A stretch of 64,000 bases of DNA from DASVTR01 sp033855775 (GCA_033855775.1 JAWVFT010000122.1:103060-167059); one strand, 5' to 3'; shown: positions 52,038-60,807, counted from the first letter of the stretch. Notes: a model not told the origin generated them from the sequence alone. Made by a program: numbers and translations.

Positions 52038-52901
52038 ATGACCCACGAAGAATACAAGGAGATGTTGGCAGAGCACGCGCTCGGCGCGCTCGACCACGCG
52101 GACGCCCGCGCGCTGGAAGAGCATCTGGCGTCGTGCTCAGACTGTCGCGCCGAACTGTCCGAATGGCTCGACACTTCCGCCGCGCTCGCTTACGCCGCCC
52201 CGCTCGCGGAGCCGCCCGCCGCGCTGCGCTCTCGTCTGCTCGAAAACATTCGCTCCGTCAAGCAGGAGCCGCAGGCGAATGCGACAACACAGCGCAACGG
52301 GCGCGACATGGAAGAAGCAGCAGTATCGAAAAAGAACCTCGCGTCGTCTAACGTCGTCGCCATGCCGGAGCGCGCTCGCTCGCGTCTGCGCGCGTGGCAG
52401 CGTTTCGGCGCGCTGGCCGCGTCTTTGGCCTTCGCCGCTTTCATCATCGCGCTCGTCGTCCTCTGGAATCGCAATCGTGAGATGCAATCGGAGATGGCGC
52501 GGCTCAGCAAAGATTTGCAGACCACGGAGCAGCGGCTCAAGAGTGAACGCGAAAAGGCTGAGATGCTCGCCGCCGAGGACACGCGCTTTGCGAGTTTGAA
52601 GGGAACAGAGATGGCCCCGCGCGCACACGCGCGACTCGTTTATAACAAAGCGGGGAAAGCGATGATGATTGCCGACGAACTGCCGCCCGCGCCCGCCGGA
52701 AAGGATTATCAAATCTGGTTCATCGCCGAAGGCAAGCCCGTTCCCGGCGGCGTCTTCAAGCCCGACGAGCAAGGCCACGTCGAGATGCGCGCCGAAATTC
52801 CCGCCAACGCGCGCAGCGCTTCGGCCTTCGCCATCACGCTCGAACCGCAGGGCGGAATGCCCGCCCCGACCGGACAAAAGTTTCTGCTCGGCGCCGCCTA
52901 G
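52038..52901 (+). CDS. Anti-sigma factor, RskA type
   Basis: A 287-residue membrane anti-sigma factor. The N-terminal zinc anti-sigma domain has H-x3-C-x2-C at His29, Cys33 and Cys36 (EEHLASCSDC). One membrane span lies at about 130-150 (FGALAASLAFAAFIIALVVLW), followed by a coiled coil and a C-terminal RskA domain (KDYQIWFIAEGKPVPGGVFKPDEQGHVEM). It would hold the sigma factor at the membrane until cut. ATG at 52038 lies 86 bases after the sigma gene. Confidence 0.93.
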   Translation: MTHEEYKEMLAEHALGALDHADARALEEHLASCSDCRAELSEWLDTSAALAYAAPLAEPPAALRSRLLENIRSVKQEPQANATTQRNGRDMEEAAVSKKNLASSNVVAMPERARSRLRAWQRFGALAASLAFAAFIIALVVLWNRNREMQSEMARLSKDLQTTEQRLKSEREKAEMLAAEDTRFASLKGTEMAPRAHARLVYNKAGKAMMIADELPPAPAGKDYQIWFIAEGKPVPGGVFKPDEQGHVEMRAEIPANARSASAFAITLEPQGGMPAPTGQKFLLGAA

Positions 52902-52952
52902 CAGACTTTCATCGAGCCGCGCGAAAGCCTCTCAACACTTAAGACACATAAG

Positions 52953-53001
52953 ACACAAAGGAGACGAAGCAGCGACACGGACTGCTTCGTCTCTTTTGTG
53001 T
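52953..53001 (+). terminator. Terminator after the sigma/anti-sigma pair
   Basis: Arms 52953-52972 and 52982-53001 pair over 20 bp with one mismatch; T-rich sequence follows. It leaves the fasciclin gene with its own promoter. Confidence 0.75.
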
Positions 53002-53135
53002 TTCATCTCTTCGAAGAGCCAATCAATCGGCTTCTCAAAAATTATTTCATTCAACGTAAATCCGAACTCTCGACAGAGCGCGTAGATGTTGTAGTTAGCC
53101 AACAAACTTAACTTGAACTTATGGAGAGAAAAAAG

Positions 53136-53726
53136 ATGAAGAAGAATTTCGCGCTCTTGCTGCTTGCCGCAGCGACACTGGTTCTGAGCAACGCCAACGC
53201 TTTCGCGCAGAGCAAGAATCCGATGGTCGGCGGCGCGGCGATGTACAGCAACAAAGACATCGTTGACAACGCCGTCAATTCCGCAGACCACACGACGCTG
53301 GTGGCCGCCGTCAAAGCGGCTGGACTCGTCCCGACGCTGAAGGGCGCAGGCCCGTTCACGGTTTTCGCGCCGACCAACGCCGCCTTCGACAAGCTGCCCG
53401 CCGGCACGGTAGACACCTTGCTCAAGCCGGAAAACAAAGAGATGCTGACCAAGATTTTGACCTACCATGTCGTCGCCGGAAAGTATGACGGCAAGAAGCT
53501 GATGAGCCTCATCAAGAAGGGCGGCGGCACGGCGACCTTGAAAACGGTCAGCGGCGGCACGTTGATGTTCATGATGGGACAAGACATGATGATGGGCGGC
53601 AAGATGTCTAAGACCATCGTGATAAAGGATGAAAAGGGCGGCACGTCGAACGTCACCATCGGCAACGTCTATCAATCAAACGGCGTCATCCATGTGGTTG
53701 ACACAGTGTTGATGCCCGGTATGTAA
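53136..53726 (+). CDS. Secreted fasciclin (FAS1) domain protein
   Basis: A 196-residue exported protein: signal peptide MKKNFALLLLAAATLVLSNANAFA, then one FAS1 domain with the H1 box GPFTVFAPTNAAFDKLP and H2 box TIGNVYQSNGVIHVVDTVLMP. A Gly/Met-rich stretch (MFMMGQDMMMGGKM) is inserted before the last strands. FAS1 proteins mediate adhesion. ATG at 53136 is chosen since GGAGAG lies upstream. It follows an ECF sigma/RskA pair, as in the mycobacterial MPT70/MPT83 loci, so it may be a target of that sigma factor. Confidence 0.92.
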   Translation: MKKNFALLLLAAATLVLSNANAFAQSKNPMVGGAAMYSNKDIVDNAVNSADHTTLVAAVKAAGLVPTLKGAGPFTVFAPTNAAFDKLPAGTVDTLLKPENKEMLTKILTYHVVAGKYDGKKLMSLIKKGGGTATLKTVSGGTLMFMMGQDMMMGGKMSKTIVIKDEKGGTSNVTIGNVYQSNGVIHVVDTVLMPGM

Positions 53727-53752
53727 GCGGCGTCGAAACTTTTCGCGCAGGA

Positions 53753-53780
53753 AGAGACGCCGTAAGCTCGCGGCGTCTCT
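53753..53780 (+). terminator. Rho-independent terminator after the fasciclin gene
   Basis: AGAGACGCCG (53753-53762) and CGGCGTCTCT (53771-53780) form a 10-bp stem with an 8-base loop, followed by TTTTCTGTTT. Confidence 0.85.
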
Positions 53781-53931
53781 TTTCTGTTTATCCAATCATG
53801 CGGGCTGGCTTAACGTCTCTGCCCGTAATCCGCGAACTCGCTTCCGGCAGGTCAACTCTCAAGCGAAAACTTGCTAAACTGTTTGCCGCCGCCAGCATCG
53901 CGGACAGTCAAACATCAGAGAGGATTGCACA

Positions 53932-54129
53932 GTGGCCGAAGACAAGCCGACAATACCGAATGAAATCTCCGACGAAACCGGACAATACGACGCGCGCTTT
54001 CTGCTCTGGCGCAAGTTCTGCGCCGACAACGGCATCCCCGTCGAGACGCTGCCGAGCGACCTGAGCGGCGCGATAAAAGCGAGTTGGGAAAAACTGAAGG
54101 CCGAACGATTGAAGGGCAGCGACAAGTGA
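53932..54129 (+). CDS. Small conserved-looking acidic protein
   Basis: A 65-residue soluble protein: DETGQYDARFLLWRKFCADNGIPVETLPSDLSGAIKASWEKLKAERL. A GTG start at 53932 has GAGAGGA 9 bases upstream. Two short helices joined by a loop are predicted. I do not recognise the family. It stands alone between the fasciclin terminator and a heptad repeat. Confidence 0.55.
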   Translation: MAEDKPTIPNEISDETGQYDARFLLWRKFCADNGIPVETLPSDLSGAIKASWEKLKAERLKGSDK

Positions 54130-54345
54130 CAACTACAGTGACAAGTGACGAGTGACAAGTTACGAGCAAGAGTAAGTGTTGAGTAACGAGTGATGAGTAA
54201 CGAGTGATGAGTGAAAGCAGATAGCTCTTAACTCATCGCTCATCATTCATCATTCATCGCTCATCGTTCATCATTCGTCACTGCTTGCTCTTGCTTGTCA
54301 CTTGTCACTCGTCACTTGTCACTGTAGTTGTCACTGTCTTAAGAA
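54121..54345. repeat. Long inverted GTGACRA/GTGATGA heptad repeat
   Basis: The largest element of its kind here: GTGACAACTACAGTGACAAGTGACGAG at the left, GTAACGAGTGATGAG units, a TCATCATTCATCATTCATCG stretch, and CTTGTCACTCGTCACTTGTCACTGTAGTTGTCAC at the right. The outer arms pair over more than 30 bases. It touches the stops of both convergent genes. Confidence 0.88.
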
Positions 54346-54993
54346 TGGATTGGTCAGTCGTTCTTGCCCGATGGTTGTGATGGGGCCGTGTCCTGAGTAG
54401 ACCTCTACGTCGTCGCCGAGCGGGACGATTTTGTTGAGCAGCGAATCCATCAGTTGCGCGGTCGAGCCGCCCGGCAAATCCGTTCTGCCGATAGAGCCTG
54501 CGAAGAGGCAATCGCCCACGAAGATTTTTCTCTCACGCGCTTCAAACAAGACGACGTGGCCGGGCGTGTGGCCCGGACAATGTATGACCTCAAACTCAAG
54601 CCGGCCTACCTTGTAAGTCTGTTCATCCGTCCAGTACTCGTCAACGGGCGGCGGGGCCTCATAACGAAAGCCGAGCGCGGCCCAACGCGACGGCGGAATG
54701 CCGAGCCACGCGGGTTGTTCCGGCAAGCCTTTGTAGAGCGGTTCGTCCGCGCGATGCAAGTGTATGCGCGCGGCGGGCCGCAGACGCTTGAGAGACGCCA
54801 CGCCGCCGACATGATCCATGTGCGCGTGCGTCAACGTAATCGCCTGCAACTCAAGCTTGTGCCGTTCGAGCGCGGCGACAATGCGCGCCGAGTCATCGCC
54901 GGGGTCAATGCAGATGGCGCGGCCCGTCTCTTCGCAGCCGACCACGCGCGTGTGTTGCTGAAAGGCCGTAACGGTGATTTCCTCTATAATCAT
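54331..54993 (-). CDS. Metallo-beta-lactamase-fold hydrolase, glyoxalase II-like
   Basis: A 220-residue MBL protein of the small glyoxalase II-like group. Metal motif THAHMDHVGG lies near residue 75, followed by CPGHTPGHVVL, GDCLFAGSIGRTDLPGG and YSGHGPITTIGQE, which together give the complete two-metal site. It probably splits a thioester or related substrate such as S-lactoyl adducts. ATG at 54993 is chosen, with AAGAAGAA before it; the longer frame upstream lies over a terminator and is not supported. Confidence 0.9.
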   Translation of the reverse strand: MIIEEITVTAFQQHTRVVGCEETGRAICIDPGDDSARIVAALERHKLELQAITLTHAHMDHVGGVASLKRLRPAARIHLHRADEPLYKGLPEQPAWLGIPPSRWAALGFRYEAPPPVDEYWTDEQTYKVGRLEFEVIHCPGHTPGHVVLFEARERKIFVGDCLFAGSIGRTDLPGGSTAQLMDSLLNKIVPLGDDVEVYSGHGPITTIGQERLTNPFLRQ

Positions 54994-55015
54994 TTCTTCT
55001 TCAATCCGGCGGCAA

Positions 55016-55058
55016 TAAAAAAAAGGCTGGCACGAGCTTAACCCGAACGCCAGCCCTT
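55016..55058 (-). terminator. Rho-independent terminator of the winged-helix/PD40 gene
   Basis: On the minus strand GGCTGGC and GCCAGCC form a 7-bp stem followed by eight T residues, 80 bases after the stop at 55139. Confidence 0.85.
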
Positions 55059-55138
55059 TCGCATCCCTCAAAACATCTTTCGCCGCGCTACACGTCAATC
55101 GCCCGACGGCGCGCGTGACGCGGGATGAAGCTAATCGC

Positions 55139-57454
55139 TCATTTGAAATCGGTAATCATGATGATGTCGTTAATCTCCGTGCCGCGTTCGCAGGCGAGCG
55201 TGTTGCCGTCGTGCGACCAGGCGTAACGAAAGATAAAGTCTTCCTTGAAGTCGGTCACGCGGCGCGGCGGGCCGCCGTCAATCGGCTGGCTCCAAATGTT
55301 TGTGACGCCGCCCTGCCTGTCCAGATAAGCGAGGGCGCGGCTGTCGGCCATCCAGCGGACGATTTGCGGGTAGACGAGCGGGATGTCGAAGGTCTTGATG
55401 GGTTCGCCGCCGCCGAAAGGAATAATCGCCGCCTGCCCGCGATACAAGCAGGAGATATATTTTCCGTCGGGCGAGACGACGGGCCGCTGCGTCGGCTGCT
55501 CGGTCAACTGTTGGGCTTCGCCGCCCTCTATGGAGACTTTCAACAAGACGGGCTTGCCCGCGCTCGATGCCGTGTACAAGACCCACTTGCTGTCGGCGGA
55601 AAAGGTGGGGCCGTCTTCGCCCGCGCCCGTCGTCAACTGCACAGGATTGCTGCCGTCCGCGTTCATCCGCCACACGTGCAAGCCCGCGCCGCGATTCGAA
55701 ACGAAGACGATGTAGCGGCCATCGGGCGAAGCGACGGGCGAAAAGTCTGTGCGCGGGTCAACGGTCAACTGCCGCTGCTGGCTGCCGTCCTTATTCATCA
55801 CCCAGACATCCGGGTTGCCGCTCGCGTGCGAGCCGTAGAGGATATGCCCGTCGGGCGTCCATGCCATGCCGAACATCTCGCTGTAGTTGTCGCCGAAGCC
55901 GGAGGTAATCTGCGTCGCTCGCAGAGACTCGCCGCGCGGCGCAATCCAGATGCGCGACACGCGCACGTCCTGCACGGTCAGCAACGTCTTAGAGTCAGCC
56001 GAGACGCTGATGTCTCTATAGCCGTTCAAGTCGTTGGTGACGCGTCTGGCCTCGCCTTCGGGATACGAGAGATGCCAGATTTGGTCTGCGAAGACTGAGG
56101 CGTCCAGATGCCACGCGATGGCGACGACGCCGCTGCCGCCGCCGAGCCATGCCACCTGCCCGACCCACGTCCAATGCTGCGGCGAGAGCGGCTTTTCCGA
56201 GCCGTCAGTCGTGTTGATAGTGACGACGTTCATGTACGGCTCGGCAGAATCATACGCGCCCGCGCCGCAGGCAATCAGTTGCCCGTCGGGCGACCATGCA
56301 GGCCCGTCAAAGCTGAAGTAGGCGGGGCGTTTGCGCGTCGCCAAACGCTGCTCGCCCGTCCCGTCCAGATTGGCGACGATGATGGCCGTCTCGCGCTGCG
56401 CCGGATAGCCGCGCACGAAGGCGAAGCGTTTGCCGTCGGGCGAGAGCGTGATGGGGCTGTCAACATCTTCGAGCAGCTTTCGCGGCGTCCCGCCGAGCGC
56501 GGGAATCTGATACAGCTTGGCGGGATTCGTCGGCTTGTCGTAGACGACGTAGTAAACGTGTGTGCCGTCCTGCGAGAAGGTCACGCCGCGATACTGCACG
56601 GCGGCGGGCGCGACAATCTGCACATTGTTGGTCGCCGAAACCTGCCTCACCCAGAGACTCTGCTGCCCCGCGTCTTCCATCACGTGAACCAGATATTTGC
56701 CGTCGGGCGAGAGAACGCCGTGCGCGGTCTTGCCGTTCGTCGTCAGCTTGCTGATGCGCATGTTCTGAAACGGCGCCGACGACGGATTGGCGATGGCGGT
56801 CGCGGGCGTCTCGGCGTTGCTCTGATGCGAAAGCCTGTAGGCGAACAACGCCGCGAGCGCCAGAACCGGCATTAACAATCCGAGCAAGGCCGTCGTTTGA
56901 TGACGCTTAAGCTGTTGCCAGACGGCGCTCGTTCCGGCGGTCGCGGGAGCAGCGACTAATTCGCCCGCGTGTTGTCCGGGCGGCTGCGTCCAGTTGTTGC
57001 CGTTGGCGGTCGCGTCTTCGCCGGGGCGATAACCGTTGCTGTGCGAGCGCTCTTCCGATTCCTCTTCCTCTGTGACGACGCGCGTGCGCGTGTGTTGTTC
57101 GACGACGAGCGTCGCGCCGTCGTCTTGCAGCGACCTCACGCTGGTCGTGAAGCGATAGCCGCGCTTTGGAATCGTCTCGATGTACTGCAACGTCTCGCGG
57201 CCCTGCCCCAGTGCTCGCCGCAGCGTGAAAATATTCTGGGCGAGCGTCGCTTCCTCGACGAAGGTGTCGGGCCAGACGGCGCGCAGCAGTTCGTCTTTTT
57301 CGACGATGTGGCCGCTGCGGCAAACCAGATAGAGCAGCGTCTCAAACGCCTTCGGCGTCAGCGGCACGCTCTGCCCACGGCGCAGCAGACGCCGTTCGGC
57401 GGCGTCCAGACAAAAATCGTCAAATTGGTAAAGCTGTGCGGCTTCGGTTTCCAT
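55139..57454 (-). CDS. Winged-helix DNA-binding membrane protein with PD40 propeller
   Basis: A 771-residue CadC-like regulator. Residues 5-105 form an OmpR/PhoB-type winged helix (LTPKAFETLLYLV, NIFTLRRALG, YIETIPKRGYRF). After a Gln/Asn-rich linker comes one membrane span (about 190-210), then about 550 residues of TolB-like PD40 repeats, for example LSPDGKRFAFVRG and SPDGRYIVFVSNRGAG, expected outside the membrane. This one-component plan is common in acidobacteria; signal and target genes are not visible. ATG at 57454 is used; a TTG at 57478 would add eight residues. Confidence 0.9.
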   Translation of the reverse strand: METEAAQLYQFDDFCLDAAERRLLRRGQSVPLTPKAFETLLYLVCRSGHIVEKDELLRAVWPDTFVEEATLAQNIFTLRRALGQGRETLQYIETIPKRGYRFTTSVRSLQDDGATLVVEQHTRTRVVTEEEESEERSHSNGYRPGEDATANGNNWTQPPGQHAGELVAAPATAGTSAVWQQLKRHQTTALLGLLMPVLALAALFAYRLSHQSNAETPATAIANPSSAPFQNMRISKLTTNGKTAHGVLSPDGKYLVHVMEDAGQQSLWVRQVSATNNVQIVAPAAVQYRGVTFSQDGTHVYYVVYDKPTNPAKLYQIPALGGTPRKLLEDVDSPITLSPDGKRFAFVRGYPAQRETAIIVANLDGTGEQRLATRKRPAYFSFDGPAWSPDGQLIACGAGAYDSAEPYMNVVTINTTDGSEKPLSPQHWTWVGQVAWLGGGSGVVAIAWHLDASVFADQIWHLSYPEGEARRVTNDLNGYRDISVSADSKTLLTVQDVRVSRIWIAPRGESLRATQITSGFGDNYSEMFGMAWTPDGHILYGSHASGNPDVWVMNKDGSQQRQLTVDPRTDFSPVASPDGRYIVFVSNRGAGLHVWRMNADGSNPVQLTTGAGEDGPTFSADSKWVLYTASSAGKPVLLKVSIEGGEAQQLTEQPTQRPVVSPDGKYISCLYRGQAAIIPFGGGEPIKTFDIPLVYPQIVRWMADSRALAYLDRQGGVTNIWSQPIDGGPPRRVTDFKEDFIFRYAWSHDGNTLACERGTEINDIIMITDFK

Positions 57455-57483
57455 GACGCGCTTTAAGAACTCTTTCAAAATGG

Positions 57484-57505
57484 CCTTTCAAAAAATTTTG
57501 AAAGG
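57484..57505. promoter_or_regulatory. 10-bp palindrome upstream of the winged-helix/PD40 gene
   Basis: CCTTTCAAAA and TTTTGAAAGG flank two A residues, 30 bases upstream of the regulator gene start; CTTTCAAAA also occurs once more beside it. It could be an operator for autoregulation. Confidence 0.4.
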
Positions 57506-57748
57506 GATTTGAGCATGCTTTAAAGACTTTCGTAACGGGCGCATCGTAGGATGCGCAGCGAGGTGAGTAAAGCGTCGTTTGGTGTTAGACGTCGGGGAGA
57601 CGAGACGAGATGCCAGCCTGCGTCTTACTCACCTCGTAAATTTAGAGCAGGTCTTCCTGCGGCTGGCCGACACACTTTCAGAGAATCTATCCGTGGATAC
57701 GACGGAAAACCCTCGCAGGTTCTCTCTAACCGCGAAAGGCGAACCCCG

Positions 57749-58087
57749 ATGAAGAGGCGGAGAGTCGAGGTGCTGATCGAAACGCACAAGGTTTGGATTA
57801 TCAGAGAGCCGGGCCACACGGCGCGCGACTGGTGCGCGGAGTGCGCCGTGGCGGCGCCGATGGTGACGCCGGATGAGGCCGCGCGCCTCGTCTGCCAGAG
57901 CACGCGCGCCATCTATCGCTTAGTCGAAGAGCGTCGCCTGCACTACCGCGAGACGCCTTTGGGCGCGCTGCTCGTCTGTCTGGATTCGCTGCTCTCCGGC
58001 TCCGGCAGCCCGCACAGAGGCTCCGAAGCTCTCGCCTCGCTTGAGTCGGAGTGCGGCCCGCTCCGCGATTACGGTCAGGAGACTTAA
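57749..58087 (+). CDS. Excisionase/AlpA-like HTH protein
   Basis: A 112-residue protein. Residues 1-30 hold strands ending in WCAEC; residues 35-65 are a helix-turn-helix of the excisionase/MerR-like type, MVTPDEAARLVCQSTRAIYRLVEERRLHYRETPLG, where the wing RLHYRE follows. GGALLVCLDSLLSG ends the domain. It would bind DNA, perhaps as a regulator. The ATG at 57749 has AAAGG upstream. Next, 30 bases on, is a stand-alone Fis-type domain and then a TIR-like protein, all on the same strand. It has no phage-like neighbours. Confidence 0.75.
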   Translation: MKRRRVEVLIETHKVWIIREPGHTARDWCAECAVAAPMVTPDEAARLVCQSTRAIYRLVEERRLHYRETPLGALLVCLDSLLSGSGSPHRGSEALASLESECGPLRDYGQET

Positions 58088-58117
58088 CCGAAAAAGCTTT
58101 TTAACGGAGGAAAGGAA

Positions 58118-58438
58118 ATGCGTCCTCAAATTAACTTGCTGCCACAGCAGCACGAGCACAACGGCTCTGCGAACGAAGCCGTCAACATCAATCGCATCGA
58201 GGCTCTGAAGAAACTGACGCGCCAGTTGCTCAGGGAAGTTCAATCGCTGGAAGCGGCGCGCACGCCATATGCGAAGAGCAGCATTCGCTTGAGCGAAGAG
58301 GTGCAACGCTTCGAGGTTGATTTGATTCGTTGCGCGCTGGCGCGCACGAGCGGCAACCAGCGGCGCGCGGCCTTCCTGCTCGGCATTAAAGCCACGACGC
58401 TCAACTCGAAAATCAAGCGTTACAACATTCTCTTCTAG
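58118..58438 (+). CDS. Stand-alone Fis-type HTH protein
   Basis: A 106-residue protein whose last 50 residues are a Fis-type HTH (VQRFEVDLIRCALARTSGNQRRAAFLLGIKATTLNSKIKRYNILF). This closely matches the end of the NtrC-type regulator at 25094-26503 (VRRFEIDLIRRALEQTGGHQSRAARLLGMNATTLNSKIKTYNI), so it looks like a detached sigma-54 activator DNA-binding domain without AAA+ or receiver parts. The N-terminal half has a short helix. AGGAAAGG precedes the ATG. It lies between an excisionase-like HTH gene and a TIR-like gene. Confidence 0.85.
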   Translation: MRPQINLLPQQHEHNGSANEAVNINRIEALKKLTRQLLREVQSLEAARTPYAKSSIRLSEEVQRFEVDLIRCALARTSGNQRRAAFLLGIKATTLNSKIKRYNILF

Positions 58439-58499
58439 AACGAGCGCGGCGCGGCTCTTCCGGCCCGCCGATGCTGGAAAGTTATACGGGGAAACTGCG

Positions 58500-59798
58500 A
58501 TGGCTATCATTTCCAACACAGACACAGGGCGCGGCTCTACGCCGCCGCCACAGTCGGGCGCAACGTGGCAAGCCGAGCGCGTCACGCCCTTCCTGCGCGA
58601 ACGCAGCGGTGGCGCGCTGGCTCTCAAGAGAGTCGCGCCGCCTGCCGAAGCGGATGCGCCGGAGGCCGCTTCGTTGCCGCTCTTGGCGACCGCCTCGGAC
58701 GTGCGCGAAGTCGTCAGGCTGCTTAAGCGTAAGGCAGGCGGCGTGACGATTATCGAAGGCATGGATGCGTCGCGTCGCGTCTTCGACGCGCGTAAGGTCG
58801 CGGCCTACGAATACTGGGGACTCGTCAAGCGTTCGGGCGACCGTCTCTCTCTGAGCGCGCTCGGATGGGAGTTTGCGCGCCGCCTTGAGCCGGAAGCCCA
58901 ACTCTATCGCACGATGCTCAACGCCACGCCCGCCTACCGCGCCGCGCTCGAATGGGCTTTCGGCCAACAACTCGAAATCGTGACGGACGCTGATGTCGCC
59001 GCACACTGGCTTGAGCATCCGGCTGAAGTCAAGCTCGCCGCTAATCAAAAGACGATTGAAGGCAACGTCGCCTGCTTCTTTCATCTTTGTCAGGAAGCGG
59101 AACTGGGGCTGGCGACCGTCGGCAAACGCGGCCAGCCCACGCGACTCCGCGTTGACCGCGAAGAACTCGCGGCCTACATCGCCAATCGTCCATCGCCTGC
59201 GCCTGACGACTTAACATCGCAGCCCGCTCATGAAGAAGTCGCTGACGAACATCAAGCTCTTGAGCATTCGTCGCTTGAACGTCCGGCGAGTGAGCGTCCG
59301 GCAAGTGAACGTCAGGCGATGGCCTTCGCCGCTCCTCTGTCGTCGCAGCCGACGCCGCAGAGCGCGCCCGCAAGGCTGCGAGTCTTCATCTCGCACGGCA
59401 GCGACGGCGAACTGCTCGAACAGCTACGAGCGACGCTGGAAGTGGCCGAGATTGAGAGCGAGTTGAGCCGCAGGGCGAGCGTTGACGACGACGACGCGCA
59501 GCTTGTCTCCGACGAACTCTGCCGCGCGATGCGCCGCTGCGACGCGGCCCTGATTGTCGTCAACCGCGATGATTGCCGCGCGGACGCCGTGGGAAACGCC
59601 GTGCTGCATGAAAGCCTGTTGATGGAGATCGCGGCGGCGGTCGTCTATTACAACCGCCGCGTGATTCTGCTCTGGGATGAAAGCCTCGCGCCGTCAAACT
59701 GCCTCAGTCGTTTGTGCCGTTGCGAGTTTGCGGGCGACGGACTGACGTGGGATTCCGGCATGAGATTGCTCAAGGCTCTGAAAAACTTTAAGCCGTAA
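58500..59798 (+). CDS. Winged-helix plus TIR-like domain protein, putative immune-type effector
   Basis: A 432-residue protein. Residues 62-130 form a winged helix of the DUF5343 type (YWGLVKRSGDRLSLSALGWEF), 130-225 continue this helical sensor-like part. A Ser/Pro/Glu linker (230-290) with a repeated PASER motif leads to a TIR-like nucleotide-binding domain: LRVFISHGSDGELLEQLRATL (293-313), DAALIVVNRDD (348-358) and LLMEIAAAVVYYNRRVILLWDE (373-394), where Glu376 is at the place of the catalytic Glu of NAD-cleaving TIR-like domains. Such domains act in anti-phage and stress systems; this role is inferred. Confidence 0.72.
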   Translation: MAIISNTDTGRGSTPPPQSGATWQAERVTPFLRERSGGALALKRVAPPAEADAPEAASLPLLATASDVREVVRLLKRKAGGVTIIEGMDASRRVFDARKVAAYEYWGLVKRSGDRLSLSALGWEFARRLEPEAQLYRTMLNATPAYRAALEWAFGQQLEIVTDADVAAHWLEHPAEVKLAANQKTIEGNVACFFHLCQEAELGLATVGKRGQPTRLRVDREELAAYIANRPSPAPDDLTSQPAHEEVADEHQALEHSSLERPASERPASERQAMAFAAPLSSQPTPQSAPARLRVFISHGSDGELLEQLRATLEVAEIESELSRRASVDDDDAQLVSDELCRAMRRCDAALIVVNRDDCRADAVGNAVLHESLLMEIAAAVVYYNRRVILLWDESLAPSNCLSRLCRCEFAGDGLTWDSGMRLLKALKNFKP

Positions 59799-59847
59799 AA
59801 CAAGTTCACATGAAGCTGCGGCTCGCAGCGGAATTTAAGGAGAAGCC

Positions 59848-60807
59848 ATGTCAAAGACTGTTCGGCTGCTGGCGATGATGCTCGGCGGCCTTTTGTTTTC
59901 GTGCGGCGCGATTTCAGCGCAGGCGCAGCAGGCCGCCGTGGCGACCGGCACGACGCAGGCGCCAGCCGCTTCCTCAACGATGAGTGAAGCCGAAGCCCTC
60001 TTTCAAGCGCAGAAGTTCAACGAAGCGGCCAGAGCTTTCACGACTCTGACGAAAGCGGAACCGGCGAACGGTCGCGCTTGGCTGCGGCTCGGCGGCTCGC
60101 TGCACGCGCTCGGGCAATTCGAGCAGGCGGTCACGGCCTTGCAGCGCGCGGTGGAAATCCTGCGCGGCCCCTTTGCGATGTACAACCTGGCGTGCGCCTA
60201 CGCGCGGCTCGGCAACAAGGACAAAGCCTTCGAGTGGTTGACGGGCGCGCTCAACGCTGGCTTCTCTCAAGTCGCGCTCCTGCAAACTGACGAAGACCTC
60301 GCCGAGCTGCGCAGCGATGCGCGCTTTAAGGAAACGCTCGCGCTCGGCGAACGACTGGCGAAGCCCTGCCTCTACACGGCTGAGAACAGGTACTTCGATT
60401 TCTGGGTCGGCGAGTGGGACGTGCAGATGAACGGGCAGCAGGCCGGGACAAACAGCGTGAAGGAGATTCTGGACGGCTGCGTCATCTTTGAAAATTGGAC
60501 GAGCGCGCGTGGCGGCACGGGCAAGAGCTTCAACTTCTACAACGCCGCGACGCGCAAGTGGCAACAGACGTGGGTTGACAGCACGGGCAACGTCCTCGAA
60601 CTCTCTGGAAACTACAAGAACGGAAAGATGGAGTTTTCCGGCGAGGCATTGCAAGCCAACGGCGCCAAGCTGATGCAACGCCTCACCTTCTTCAATCTCT
60701 CCTCCGAGCGCGTCCGCCAACTCTGGGAACAATCCACAGACAGCGGCAAGACTTGGACGGTCGCCTTCGACGGCATGTACACTCGCAAGAAAGCCGCTCA
60801 ACCCTAA
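59848..60807 (+). CDS. Exported TPR protein with C-terminal DUF1579-like domain
   Basis: A 319-residue exported protein: a signal peptide (LLAMMLGGLLFSCGAISAQAQ), two to three TPRs (about 45-150: ALFQAQKFNEAARAFTTL, AWLRLGGSLHALGQFEQAV, YNLACAYARLGNKDKAF) and a beta-rich C-terminal domain, YFDFWVGEWDVQ...LDGCVIFENWTSARGGTGKSFNFYNAATRKWQQTWVD, like DUF1579 and other lipocalin-type proteins. AAGGAGA precedes the ATG. It may bind a small ligand. It follows the TIR-like gene by 50 bases, yet its exported nature suggests a separate job. Confidence 0.82.
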   Translation: MSKTVRLLAMMLGGLLFSCGAISAQAQQAAVATGTTQAPAASSTMSEAEALFQAQKFNEAARAFTTLTKAEPANGRAWLRLGGSLHALGQFEQAVTALQRAVEILRGPFAMYNLACAYARLGNKDKAFEWLTGALNAGFSQVALLQTDEDLAELRSDARFKETLALGERLAKPCLYTAENRYFDFWVGEWDVQMNGQQAGTNSVKEILDGCVIFENWTSARGGTGKSFNFYNAATRKWQQTWVDSTGNVLELSGNYKNGKMEFSGEALQANGAKLMQRLTFFNLSSERVRQLWEQSTDSGKTWTVAFDGMYTRKKAAQP

